Shown here: in pieces, positions 45,565 to 54,293 of the stretch
How the letters are laid out: every line of letters starts with the position of its first letter
How positions within the stretch are numbered: position 1 is the first letter of the stretch
Assembly (NCBI RefSeq): GCF_900143075.1
Contig: NZ_FRCY01000002.1
Coordinates: 124,001-188,000, forward strand
DNA from: Cyclobacterium lianum
Lineage (GTDB): Bacteria; Bacteroidota; Bacteroidia; Cytophagales; Cyclobacteriaceae
DNA: 64,000 nucleotides
Reading direction: 5' to 3'
The notes under the pieces: generated by a model
Told to the model about the DNA's origin: nothing
Seen by the model: the letters and a program-made list of their open reading frames with translations, nothing else
Databases searched by the model: none
Position numbers and translations under genes: made by a program

Positions 45565-47913
45565 ATGCCTTCGTTGAAAAACATTGCCTGCATCGTCTTG
45601 TTCTCTTTGTGTCAACATGTCACGGCTCAAACGGAATGGCAAAACCCCATCAAGAAGCAGGGGCGGCTGGGCTCCCCACTGGTGGAGACCTCCCCCTTCG
45701 TGTTTGAGGACAAGTTGTACCTGCTGGAAAACAACCAACGATTCTGGGACGTCCCGGGAGCCAAACCAGGAGACTATTTTCAGGAAGACGAAGTGCGCAT
45801 CCGGGACCTCGCCACCAACGAAATCGTTTCCGTGCCCCTTAAAAACCATGCCTTCGGAACCGTGCTGACCTGGAACAACCGGGTGTATGTTTTTGCCGGC
45901 TTCTATGGAGAAAACAAACCCTGGCGGAAGATCACGGAAATCGTCGTCACCAGCTCTACCGACCTGAAGGAATGGACCAAACCAGAGACCATTCTCCGGG
46001 CAAATCAAGGGGAGTACTTCTTCAATACGGCTGTATGCCGGGGAAAAGAAGGGTTTGTTCTGCTCTACGAAACCAGCGATCCGCAATGGACGCCATTTAC
46101 CTTTCGCTACATGCGGTCGTCTGACCTTAAAAACTGGCAGGAAATTCCGGAAGCTACCTATGGTCATAACAAGTATGTGGGTGGGCCGGCCCTGTACTAT
46201 GAAGACGGATGGTATTATACACTCTATCTGAAGTCCTTAAAACCAGGCTACGAAACGCACATTACCCGCTCCCGGGACTTGATTCATTGGGAAGATGCTC
46301 CGGAAGACCGCCCTTTCCTGAGCTTTGATCCAAGCCACAAAAACATTCCGCTGATCGATCCTTCTATTCCGGAAAGCAATGCTTCAGATGTGGAACTGTG
46401 CTACTATGAGGGGCAGACAATTCTTTATTTCACAGGAAGTGACCAGACCACTGCCGGTGATTTACAGTGGGCCACCTTTTCCGGCACACCCAAGCAATTG
46501 TTCGCTCACTTCTTTCACAATACCGAATCTCCGGGCAATGAACCGCCGGAAGCAGAAGGTAGCTGGCATCCGATCTTGCTACCTTGTGAAAAACAAGCTA
46601 GTGATTTCTCCTACTCTTCCGCCACCTACCGGACCACACCCAGTCCCCAACAATTGGCATTTCAGGAAAGGCAGCTAGGCGCTTTTATTCATTTCGGCAT
46701 GGCTACATACGCCTCAGACATGATGGTCGTACCGGAAGCCACACTTTTCAATCCCTCACAATTGGATGCTGATCAATGGGTGAAAACGGCCAGATCCTTT
46801 GGTGCAAAACATATTGTGCTTACAGCAAAACATCATAATGGCTTCTGCCTTTGGCCAAGCAAGACTACCGAATATTCGGTAAAAAACAGTCCCTGGAAAG
46901 GAGGCAGGGGAGATGTGGTTAGCGAATTTGTTAATGCCTGTAGAAAGTACGGTATAAAAGTAGGATTGTACCTCTCCGGAGGAGATACTCATTTTGGTGT
47001 AACCAGCAGTCCGGACCCCCAGGGAGAACGAAAGATTCGGGGGGATGTACATCGCTATTTTCCGGTATTTCTGGAGCAATTGCGGGAATTGTTGACCGGA
47101 TATGGAGAAATTTCCTATCTATGGTTTGACGGAGCATACGATCCATTTGGTTGGGACGTGATGCACCCGGACAGCCAAATTCCTCTTGGCACTTCCTATG
47201 GTGACGCCATTCAGTCGATGGTACGCCAGCTACAACCCAACGCGGTCATTATGGGGGGAACCAAGCCTGATGTACGTTGGTCAGGGAGCGAACAAGGTTG
47301 GGCTCCCTACCCCCTTGAAAACGTTGTAAAACCTGGAGAGGGCCATGCCAATTGGGTAGGACCTCAAAATGCCGGCTACATTCCGGCAGAAGCCAACCTT
47401 CACACCCGCTCAACCTGGTTTTGGAGCCCAGATTCAGACCACACACTTAAGGATTCCTCCTTTCTGATGAATGCTTACCTAGAGACGATAGGCAGAGGAG
47501 CCAATTTACTGATCAACATCACTCCGGACAACACCGGGCTAATTCCAGCAGCAGAGGTAAGGCTACTGGAAAATTTTGGCAATTCCGTCCGCAAAACTTT
47601 TGGCAATCCGTTTGGAATCACTTCTTCAAAACAACAACCTGCTTCAACATTAACCTTAACATTGCCTCAACGTACAACTGTTAATTTTCTGGCCATGGAG
47701 GAGCGGCTTCAAAACGGCCAGCACATTAGGCGGTATGAGGTAGAAGCATTTGTACAAGGGGACTGGCTGCCGGTTGCCAGCGGGACGACCATCGGACGAA
47801 AACGCATTCAACAATTTGGTCCCCTGGAAACCGACCGGGTACGCCTCCGCTTGTACGGGGACGATCAGAATTTGGAATTGGAATCTTTTGCCGTCTACGG
47901 CCCGGGGATTTGA
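45565..47913 (+). CDS. Secreted GH43-like / GH29 alpha-L-fucosidase fusion
   Basis: A protein of 782 residues with a signal peptide (to VTAQ). Residues ~25-330 form a five-bladed-propeller-like domain of the GH43/GH32 type (SPFVFEDKLYLLENN, VTSSTDLKEWTKPETIL, YMRSSDLKNWQEIP, ITRSRDLIHWEDAP). Residues ~355-690 are a GH29 catalytic domain: LGAFIHFGMATYASDM, HIVLTAKHHNGFCLWPS and YLWFDGAYD, whose Asp (about residue 520) is the expected nucleophile. The last ~80 residues are a beta domain similar to F5/8-type modules. It would remove fucose from complex glycans at the surface or periplasm. No SusC/SusD pair is adjacent. Confidence 0.85.
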   Translation: MPSLKNIACIVLFSLCQHVTAQTEWQNPIKKQGRLGSPLVETSPFVFEDKLYLLENNQRFWDVPGAKPGDYFQEDEVRIRDLATNEIVSVPLKNHAFGTVLTWNNRVYVFAGFYGENKPWRKITEIVVTSSTDLKEWTKPETILRANQGEYFFNTAVCRGKEGFVLLYETSDPQWTPFTFRYMRSSDLKNWQEIPEATYGHNKYVGGPALYYEDGWYYTLYLKSLKPGYETHITRSRDLIHWEDAPEDRPFLSFDPSHKNIPLIDPSIPESNASDVELCYYEGQTILYFTGSDQTTAGDLQWATFSGTPKQLFAHFFHNTESPGNEPPEAEGSWHPILLPCEKQASDFSYSSATYRTTPSPQQLAFQERQLGAFIHFGMATYASDMMVVPEATLFNPSQLDADQWVKTARSFGAKHIVLTAKHHNGFCLWPSKTTEYSVKNSPWKGGRGDVVSEFVNACRKYGIKVGLYLSGGDTHFGVTSSPDPQGERKIRGDVHRYFPVFLEQLRELLTGYGEISYLWFDGAYDPFGWDVMHPDSQIPLGTSYGDAIQSMVRQLQPNAVIMGGTKPDVRWSGSEQGWAPYPLENVVKPGEGHANWVGPQNAGYIPAEANLHTRSTWFWSPDSDHTLKDSSFLMNAYLETIGRGANLLINITPDNTGLIPAAEVRLLENFGNSVRKTFGNPFGITSSKQQPASTLTLTLPQRTTVNFLAMEERLQNGQHIRRYEVEAFVQGDWLPVASGTTIGRKRIQQFGPLETDRVRLRLYGDDQNLELESFAVYGPGI

Positions 47914-48184
47914 ATGAGAAGTATTCGATAGGATTAACGCGCCTTATGGGTTTATCCGGATATGATCAGGGGCATAGTGGCTCCCATATCCATCGAAAAT
48001 ACGTCCACCGGAACAGATGCTCCACACAAACATTCTGCGATGGATAAAAAGTATTATCTCAACAAGCAATCTTTGGGGAACGAAACGAAACTCCCTCATG
48101 ATTCCTTCCTGAAATGCGCTTATCCCTTTACACTCCAACAACAGAAAAACAATAGACCCTACACTTTTGGTTCTTTACCTTAAG

Positions 48185-49945
48185 TCAAAACACCCACTGG
48201 ATCCCTCCTGCCACCCCAAGCTGAATGCTGTGGGTTTGGCTATTTCTATTCCATTTAATAAGTTGAACGCCCTGCCGAAAAACCTCATTGTTAGTATCCC
48301 CGCCATGTAGCCCCAATGAAGGTCCGGCAAAAAACTTCAGGTGCTTTCCCTGCTTATACCCCTGAAGAAAACGAAGGGATGACAATCGATGAGGAGAATT
48401 GATTAAAATACGTTCTACTATTTCCAGGTCCATAGAATAGCGCATCTTCCGCATCAGATGAATGCCTAATCCCAATTCCAGCCCGTATTCAGGAGGTGAT
48501 TGGAGCAATATGCCCGTTGCAATCAGTCCGTACATCTTTCTCCCACCAGTCCGGAGACTCAGCCTGGAAAAAGAAGTCTCGTCCATACCCAATGCAATAC
48601 TCTGCTCCCCATCCCCTATAATATTGATCAGGCCCATTGGATAATCACTGCTGGAGGCAACATTGATCAAACCTAGCTGCAAGCGGGTAACCGTATCTGC
48701 CCGATTGATGAGTCCTGCTATTTGATAACTGACCCCGCCACCGGAACGATTGGCTAGACCTGCGATTTGTGCGATGCCCGCATCAGCTTTGGTCAGATTG
48801 TACAAGCCGGCCACCTGAACCCTATCGCTGCTTTGGGCTATATTGGCCCAGCCTGCAACTTGTACAGGGGCTTTGCCGCTTACCCGATTGATTAATCCCG
48901 CCACCTGTGCACCGTCAAGGTCTGCCCCCAGCAGATTTACCAGTCCGGCTACCTGAAAGCCCGACAAGCGGCCATAAACATTGTTAAAGATCCCCGCCGC
49001 CTGAAATCCCGAAACACCTCCACCCACCAGATTGAACAGGCCGGCCGTTTGCATACCGGACACCATCCGTTGGTTCAGGTTGAAAAGACCGGCAGCTTCG
49101 ATGCCTTCCACTCCGGCAGTATATCCGCCGAGTAAGTTGAGGGAAAAGTTATTGATCATCTGGCTGCTGAATATTCCCTGGGTACTCAGCCCCGGGGTCA
49201 ACGAGATTTGCACCGGGCTTTCGGCAAAAAAACCGGCCAGGTTTAGCCGTTGCATCCTTTGCCTGAACCCAATGAAAAGGCCTCCCCAGAAACTATTTTC
49301 AAGATTGTCTCCAGTCTCCCCGGATGGCAAAAAACGAAACTCAGCCCATCCGGGTTTGTCCGGGTCCACTTCTACCGAAGGGAGCAAGACAAAGGAGGTA
49401 TCCCTGTAATTCTCCTTTCGCAATGTCAGCCAAGTGGAAGTGGCGGAAGCCGGTTTCAGCCGGAGTTCAAAAAAACCCCGGGAATCAGACATGGTGTAGG
49501 CCAGTCCGCTTTTTTCGATGATACTGGCATCAGGTATCGATTTTCCGGAATTGAGGTCTATGATCTGGCCGCGTAATACCGGCACCTTTCCGTTCAAATC
49601 CACTTCCAACGCTACGTCCAGTTGTCCGGGTGCATAGCGAATGATCAGATAGCCTTCGTGCTCCGAAAAAACATAAGCATTTCCCAAAACCTCATACAGA
49701 AAACCCTCCAGAGTCCCATTGTATTGTCGTAAAGGCAGCCTGGCATCCAAATCTATCAAATCGCTTTGATAAGAAAAGTAAAAGTCCCTTTGGGAGGAGA
49801 TTTGTTCAAAAACCTCTCCCAGCAGAGGTTCTGAAGAATAAGAAATATCCAATTCACTTAGCAGGTAACCCTGTGCCTGCAAGTCCCTGTTACATACAAG
49901 TCCGCTGAGTATAAGGAATAGTGCAAAAAAAATAATAACACGCAT
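48185..49945 (-). CDS. STN-domain surface-repeat protein (LA_2272-like repeats)
   Basis: A protein of ~586 residues. The start at 49945 gives the signal peptide MRVIIFFALFLILSG..LQAQ; the frame is open to 49987, overlapping fecR by 8 bases. Residues ~28-105 are a secretin/TonB short N-terminal (STN) domain (LGEVFEQISSQRDFYFSYQ, LRQYNGTLEGFLYEVLG). Residues ~118-165 are a carboxypeptidase-regulatory-like beta sandwich (LRGQIIDLNSGKSIPDASI). Then come about nine repeats of the form VSGxQxAGLxN (residues ~250-420) and a barrel-like C terminus. There is no TonB box, plug or 22-strand barrel. It follows sigma and FecR genes, the place normally held by a TonB-dependent receptor. Confidence 0.75.
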   Translation of the reverse strand: MRVIIFFALFLILSGLVCNRDLQAQGYLLSELDISYSSEPLLGEVFEQISSQRDFYFSYQSDLIDLDARLPLRQYNGTLEGFLYEVLGNAYVFSEHEGYLIIRYAPGQLDVALEVDLNGKVPVLRGQIIDLNSGKSIPDASIIEKSGLAYTMSDSRGFFELRLKPASATSTWLTLRKENYRDTSFVLLPSVEVDPDKPGWAEFRFLPSGETGDNLENSFWGGLFIGFRQRMQRLNLAGFFAESPVQISLTPGLSTQGIFSSQMINNFSLNLLGGYTAGVEGIEAAGLFNLNQRMVSGMQTAGLFNLVGGGVSGFQAAGIFNNVYGRLSGFQVAGLVNLLGADLDGAQVAGLINRVSGKAPVQVAGWANIAQSSDRVQVAGLYNLTKADAGIAQIAGLANRSGGGVSYQIAGLINRADTVTRLQLGLINVASSSDYPMGLINIIGDGEQSIALGMDETSFSRLSLRTGGRKMYGLIATGILLQSPPEYGLELGLGIHLMRKMRYSMDLEIVERILINSPHRLSSLRFLQGYKQGKHLKFFAGPSLGLHGGDTNNEVFRQGVQLIKWNRNSQTHSIQLGVAGGIQWVF

Positions 49946-49979
49946 GGACTTATCTTCATCTCCGCATGAATGTAAGGAA

Positions 49980-50945
49980 TTATTCAATAATTATGCTATC
50001 ATCCTGATGGATAATGCGCAAACCTAAGGTTTGCCGGATCAACTCCAGGTTGTTCTCCAGAGAGCCGTACTCCAGGGTGGTCGTGATGCTCATATTTCTG
50101 GCAGTTTCCGAACCTATCGCTATCGGTGTCTCGTAGGCCCTGCTCAAAGCCTCCACCAATACTGGTAAGGCTACTGAATCTGCCACAAACCTGCCGTCCA
50201 CGAAGTAGCGAAACAGCTTGTTGCTGGTCCGGCTACGCTCTATTTTACCATTCCGGGTATGTATGAGTACCTTCTCATCCTTCCCTAAGGTGACAGCACT
50301 TTTCCTGAAGGCCACCTTCACCTCGCCGCTTTCTACGATCACCTCTATCATTTCTGCCGATTGTTGCACCTTAAATGATGTCCCCAAAACGGTTAGGGTC
50401 ATCTCGTTAGCGACCACGACAAAGGGCCTGTTCTTATTTTTCACCACCTCAAAGAAAACCTCACCCACACCCATCGATACCAGACGGCGGTCTCCCAGTA
50501 ACTTTTGAGAATAGGTCAATTGCGAATTTTTATTCAGGGTCAACACAGAACCATCGGGCAGCACCTCCGTTTTAGCTTCATCCAGGGTCTCCAAGGGAAC
50601 TTCGGTATACCAGGCAGCAGCCGGACTTGCCAGGAAGGTCGCCCACAGCCAGCCTACCGTGATCAATAAGAGAACCACCCCTGCTATGCGAAACCAGACC
50701 GGGGAAATATCACTGCGGGGCACCGGGCTATTTTTAATGTCTCTGCGGTGCTTAAATTGACGCCAGGCTTCCTCTTCGTCGACGGCATTTTTGTCAAGCA
50801 AGGATGCAGAACTGTCCCAGACCCAACGCAACTGTTCAAAGTGACGGCGATTTTGCTCTTCAGCCTGAATCCAGGATTCAACCAGATTCGTCTCGTTATG
50901 ATTCGCCTCGCCAAGCAGGTATTTTATGAGTAATTGATCTTCCAT
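49980..50945 (-). CDS. FecR-family anti-sigma factor
   Basis: A protein of 321 residues: a cytoplasmic N-terminal helix region (residues 1-80, LIKYLLGEANHNETNLVESWIQ), one membrane segment (~86-106, IAGVVLLLITVGWLWATFLA), a periplasmic FecR domain (KTEVLPDGSVLTLNKNSQLTYSQ, GEVFFEV, VLGTSFKVQ), and a DUF4974-like C terminus (YGSLENNLELIRQTLGLRI) that contacts STN domains in homologues. It should hold the neighbouring sigma factor until the surface signal arrives. It starts 3 bases after the sigma factor stop. Confidence 0.92.
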   Translation of the reverse strand: MEDQLLIKYLLGEANHNETNLVESWIQAEEQNRRHFEQLRWVWDSSASLLDKNAVDEEEAWRQFKHRRDIKNSPVPRSDISPVWFRIAGVVLLLITVGWLWATFLASPAAAWYTEVPLETLDEAKTEVLPDGSVLTLNKNSQLTYSQKLLGDRRLVSMGVGEVFFEVVKNKNRPFVVVANEMTLTVLGTSFKVQQSAEMIEVIVESGEVKVAFRKSAVTLGKDEKVLIHTRNGKIERSRTSNKLFRYFVDGRFVADSVALPVLVEALSRAYETPIAIGSETARNMSITTTLEYGSLENNLELIRQTLGLRIIHQDDSIIIE

Positions 50946-50948
50946 GAC

Positions 50949-51527
50949 TTAAAACAAATAGCTCCACAACATCAGCAGAAGGGGAAGAAACTCGGCCAGC
51001 GCCACCCTGAGGGTTTTCAGCGCCTTGCCCATATGGGCCTCCACCGTTTTTACAGAGAGCCCCAGGCGCTCAGCAATCTCTTTGTATCTGAGTTCTTCCA
51101 CCCTGCTCAGCAGAAAAACCGTCCGGCACTTGTCAGGCAAACCTCCAAGGGCATTCGCAAACCTATCCGCTATTTCTTTGTGTTCGAGAGAAAATGCCGC
51201 AACCGTACTGCTGCCCCGTGCTATCTCCTGACGGTTTAGTTCCAGATGCTTCTGTTTGACCTTTTCATGTTTCAGGTAATTCAGGCAGTCATGATACACG
51301 CATTTGTAAAGGTAAGCCTTCAGAGAGGTAGAAATCTGCAAATTCTCCCGTTTCTCCCAAAGCTTGAGAAAAACAGTTTGCACGATTTCGCTGGCAGCTT
51401 CCTGGTCTTTTAAGAGCGCCGCTGCATAGGCATGAAGCGGCCCGAATAAGTTTTTGAATTGCTTTTCAAAAACCGCTTCATCCATGAGCTCCGGCAAATC
51501 ATCACGATGATGATCGGAAACTTTCAT
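50949..51527 (-). CDS. ECF sigma factor of the Bacteroidota FecI-like group
   Basis: A protein of 192 residues. Region 2: FKNLFGPLHAYAAALLKDQEAASEIVQTVFLKLWEKR, SLKAYLYKCVYHDCLNYLKHEK. Region 4: LPDKCRTVFLLSRVEELRYKEIAERLGLSVKTVEAHMGKALKTLR. Odd: the last 14 residues are strongly hydrophobic (ALAEFLPLLLMLWSYLF), which could attach it to the membrane; related proteins sometimes end so. It pairs with the FecR gene that follows. Confidence 0.92.
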   Translation of the reverse strand: MKVSDHHRDDLPELMDEAVFEKQFKNLFGPLHAYAAALLKDQEAASEIVQTVFLKLWEKRENLQISTSLKAYLYKCVYHDCLNYLKHEKVKQKHLELNRQEIARGSSTVAAFSLEHKEIADRFANALGGLPDKCRTVFLLSRVEELRYKEIAERLGLSVKTVEAHMGKALKTLRVALAEFLPLLLMLWSYLF

Positions 51528-51734
51528 CAGAACTTATACAGGTTAATACTGAAATTCATATTGGACTTAATGGTTTTCTATTCCCTTTACTACTATTCAG
51601 GGTATTCGGTACAAACCCAGAGCTCCTGGAAATGAAGGTTTTTACCTCTGCTCAAGGCAGGCACATTTTACACTTATCTGACCAACTTAGCAACAAATCT
51701 GTTAATAATTGGTACAAATTTCTGCTCTTTTTCA

Positions 51735-52826
51735 TCAGTGTACATTAACCTGAATCCCGGCATTGAATCCCCAGTGTACCGCTTTGAAAGTCTGTGACCG
51801 GTAACGGTCCCAGATTTTGTATTTCGCCAGGTCTGGTCCATCTGGATTTCGGGTATTGAGATAATTCAGGCTCGGACCGGCATACAACTGCAGCCTTTTG
51901 GATAGTTTCGCCACCGGCAACAATCGCAATCCGGACTTCGCGTAACCACCCCATTTTTCAAAATTGGTACCCCAAATGTGACTTCCTTCCAGATCCAATC
52001 TGAGGATCTTCCGATCCAGAAGCCTGATTCCGACTCCCGTTTCCAAAGCATAGGGAAGGTCTTCGTGGTAAAAATTGGAACCCAGGCCAAGGATTCCATA
52101 CATGCGCTTGCCACCTGACCTGAAACTGACCAACTGTGTTAGGTTTTCATCTACCGATACCCCAATTCTTTTTTCACCGTCGGAGATAAGGTTAATGATG
52201 CCGACAGGATAATCACTCGTTTCCGCAATATTGATCAGGCCAGACAATTGCATGCCCTTGACCGTTCCGGCTTTGTTTACCAGGCCCGATACCTGTACCC
52301 CATCTACATCTTTTGCCTGATTCAGTATACCGGAAAGTTGAATTCCGCTGACCCTTCCGGTAAAATTGGCGATTCCCGCAAGCTGGGCACCTTCCACCGT
52401 TGCTGCAGTATTGACCAGCCCGGCCAGCTGTACCCCGGATCCCTGCTTTGCACTATTCACCAATCCCGCCACCTGTACTCCCATATCTGCCTGCCCTGCC
52501 CGGCTGACAAGGCCGGCTACCTGGGCACCCTGAAGCTGTCCGGATACAGAGAGCCACAATCCCGCCGATTGAAAGCCTGTGACATCTCCTTTTACGAGGC
52601 CTCCCAGACCGTATATGGCAAAGCCAGTTTCTCCTCCCGAAAGTCCCGCCAGCGCATGAATGCTCAAATTATTAGAGTAGTTTGCTGCCGCCGCTCCGTT
52701 AGTGCTTAAAGGATAAAAAAACCCCAGGTGAACGGGACGGAGTTCCTGAGCACTGAGTTCAGAAAAAATCGTAACTAAAAACAGCAACATGCTGCTGATA
52801 AGGCTGAAGTAATAATTGCGTTTCAT
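51735..52826 (-). CDS. Surface-repeat protein, paralogue without STN domain
   Basis: A protein of 363 residues with a signal peptide (to ELSAQ). Residues ~60-215 hold eight to nine repeats such as VQVAGLVNSAKQG, VQLAGLVNTAATV, IQLSGILNQAKDV, VQVSGLVNKAGTV. A C-terminal domain (SDGEKRIGVSVDEN, FRSGGKRMYGILGLGSNF) aligns with that of the STN-bearing protein (GDGEQSIALGMDET, LRTGGRKMYGLIATG), so the two are paralogues. The repeats resemble the LA_2272-type surface repeat. It lies upstream of the sigma gene on the same strand with a 207-base gap. The function is unknown. Confidence 0.75.
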   Translation of the reverse strand: MKRNYYFSLISSMLLFLVTIFSELSAQELRPVHLGFFYPLSTNGAAAANYSNNLSIHALAGLSGGETGFAIYGLGGLVKGDVTGFQSAGLWLSVSGQLQGAQVAGLVSRAGQADMGVQVAGLVNSAKQGSGVQLAGLVNTAATVEGAQLAGIANFTGRVSGIQLSGILNQAKDVDGVQVSGLVNKAGTVKGMQLSGLINIAETSDYPVGIINLISDGEKRIGVSVDENLTQLVSFRSGGKRMYGILGLGSNFYHEDLPYALETGVGIRLLDRKILRLDLEGSHIWGTNFEKWGGYAKSGLRLLPVAKLSKRLQLYAGPSLNYLNTRNPDGPDLAKYKIWDRYRSQTFKAVHWGFNAGIQVNVH

Positions 52827-53166
52827 AAGTTTCTTTTTTTGTGATGTATTCCTTTGACAACCCTATTCCGATTTACCCTTAGTAAAAAGGAAAAAAAATT
52901 CTACGTGTAGGGTAAACCAGCTTTCAGTTGTACTGAGAGAGAAAAAACTATCGACAAAGAAAACCCTCAACAATGCAGGCGAATCAGGTAATCCGACCTC
53001 GGCTACAATTTTCGAACGACCCGTATTGGAGAAGTGGACGAAACTGTACCCGGGTAATCGGGACCGGCTTGCGGAGTCAGCGCTGGGATTGGATTTTCCA
53101 CACAAATCCAAAAAAAAGACCATCCGGGAGGCCGGATGGTCAGGAAACAAATGGTTGGGGGAATGC
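52827..53166. other. Gap upstream of the repeat protein; inverted repeat
   Basis: 340 bases containing the pdhA terminator at its right end and an inverted repeat TTTACCCT (52872-52879) / AGGGTAAA (52909-52916) about 46 bases before the repeat-protein start, perhaps an operator. A 95-codon minus-strand frame here crosses the terminator and is not called. Confidence 0.4.
53110..53141 (-). terminator. Terminator of pdhA
   Basis: On the minus strand GACCATCCGG pairs with CCGGATGGTC and is followed by eight T. It begins 26 bases after the pdhA stop. Confidence 0.9.
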
Positions 53167-54189
53167 CTATTCCATTACAAATGGATAGTCATCTTCTGCG
53201 TATACGTCTTTAAAGGCATCTTCACCTTTTGGCCAGGGAGACTCTTCTGCAAATTTCACCGCATCGGCTACCTGCTTTTTGACTTTGGCTTCGATCTCTT
53301 TGATTTCCTCCTCGCTGAGGATCTTGTTGTCCAGGATGGTTTTTCTTACCTGCTCGATCGGATCCCGCTGCTTGTATTCTTCCACCTCTTCCTTGGTACG
53401 GTATTTTTGGGGATCAGACATCGAATGTCCCTTATACCGGTAGGTTCGGAATTCCAACAGCGTAGGCCCATCTCCTTTCCTGGCACGGTCGGCCGCTTCT
53501 TTGACGGCCTCATGCACCTCTTCCACATTCATGGCATCCACGGGGAAGGATGGCATATCATAGGCTTCTCCAAGTGTGTACAGTTCGTCTACATTGGAGG
53601 ACCGCTTCACGGAGGTACCCATTGCGTAACCGTTGTTTTCAATCGCAAATATCACCGGAGCCTTGTACAGCATGGCCAGGTTCAGTGCTTCATGAAAGGC
53701 ACCCTGTCGCACGGCGCCGTCGCCCAGGTAACATATACAAAGGTTTTTGGTGCCCTTGTATTTTTCGGCAAATCCAATACCCAGGCCCATGGGGATCTGT
53801 GCACCCACAATGGCATGACCACCGGCAAAATTCCTGGATTTATCAAAAATATGCATGGAGCCTCCTTTTCCTTTGGTGGTACCGGTTTCCTTGCCAAAAA
53901 GCTCGGCCATTACAGCACCCGGGTCCGTGCCAAGTCCCAGGGGAGTGGCATGGCACCTATAGGCAGTGATCCACTTATCGTCCTTTTCCAGAGCTGTGAT
54001 GGCACCAGAGGCGCAAGCCTCCTGACCGATATAGAGGTGACAAAAACCCCTGATTTTCTGTTGTCCATACAACTGCCCGGCTTTTTCTTCAAATCGCCGC
54101 ATCAGCAACATGCTTTCAAACCAGTAAGTATAGGTTTCCTTTGAATATTTTACTTTAGATTTACTCGTACTAGTACTCTTCTTTGCCAT
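53167..54189 (-). CDS. pdhA: Pyruvate dehydrogenase E1 component, alpha subunit
   Basis: A protein of 340 residues. The start at 54189 (MAKKSTSTSKSKVKYSKE) is preferred to an in-frame ATG at 54240. The thiamine diphosphate motif is GDGAVRQGAFHEALNLAMLYKAPVIFAIENNGYA (near residue 165). MRRFEEKAGQLYGQQKIRGFCHLYIGQEA and the phosphorylation-loop-like YRYKGHSMSDPQKYRTKEE are typical. It forms the E1 heterotetramer with a beta subunit whose gene is not in the window. A box TATATTTG on the minus strand (54230-54223) may be part of its promoter. Confidence 0.94.
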   Translation of the reverse strand: MAKKSTSTSKSKVKYSKETYTYWFESMLLMRRFEEKAGQLYGQQKIRGFCHLYIGQEACASGAITALEKDDKWITAYRCHATPLGLGTDPGAVMAELFGKETGTTKGKGGSMHIFDKSRNFAGGHAIVGAQIPMGLGIGFAEKYKGTKNLCICYLGDGAVRQGAFHEALNLAMLYKAPVIFAIENNGYAMGTSVKRSSNVDELYTLGEAYDMPSFPVDAMNVEEVHEAVKEAADRARKGDGPTLLEFRTYRYKGHSMSDPQKYRTKEEVEEYKQRDPIEQVRKTILDNKILSEEEIKEIEAKVKKQVADAVKFAEESPWPKGEDAFKDVYAEDDYPFVME

Positions 54190-54210
54190 ACCGTATTCTA
54201 TAAAATATGC

Positions 54211-54230
54211 TAACTTTGGGCCCAAATATA
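54211..54230. promoter_or_regulatory. Overlapping divergent minus-7 boxes between pdhA and recF
   Basis: TAACTTTG on the plus strand (54211-54218) and TATATTTG on the minus strand (54230-54223) flank the palindrome TTTGGGCCCAAA (54215-54226). Both are exact TAnnTTTG matches, but minus-33 boxes at proper spacing are not clear. Confidence 0.35.
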
Positions 54231-54293
54231 ATGAAATCAATGCAATTCCGACGTCTTTTTATAAAATTGTAGACATCAACCGTTGAAATATCC

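Noticed and set aside
45514-46167. Minus-strand frame of 217 codons over the fucosidase gene start
   Set aside because: Antisense to a gene with signal peptide and glycosidase domains.
48185-52826. The AGLxN repeats as a DNA repeat array or CRISPR-like element
   Set aside because: The repetition is at protein level with diverged codons; no regular identical DNA repeats with spacers exist.
52863-53150. Minus-strand frame of 95 codons between pdhA and the repeat protein
   Set aside because: It begins inside the pdhA terminator hairpin and has no protein-like pattern.
53026-54144. Long plus-strand frame of 372 codons opposite pdhA
   Set aside because: It is the antisense of a clear pyruvate dehydrogenase gene and has no protein-like domain pattern.
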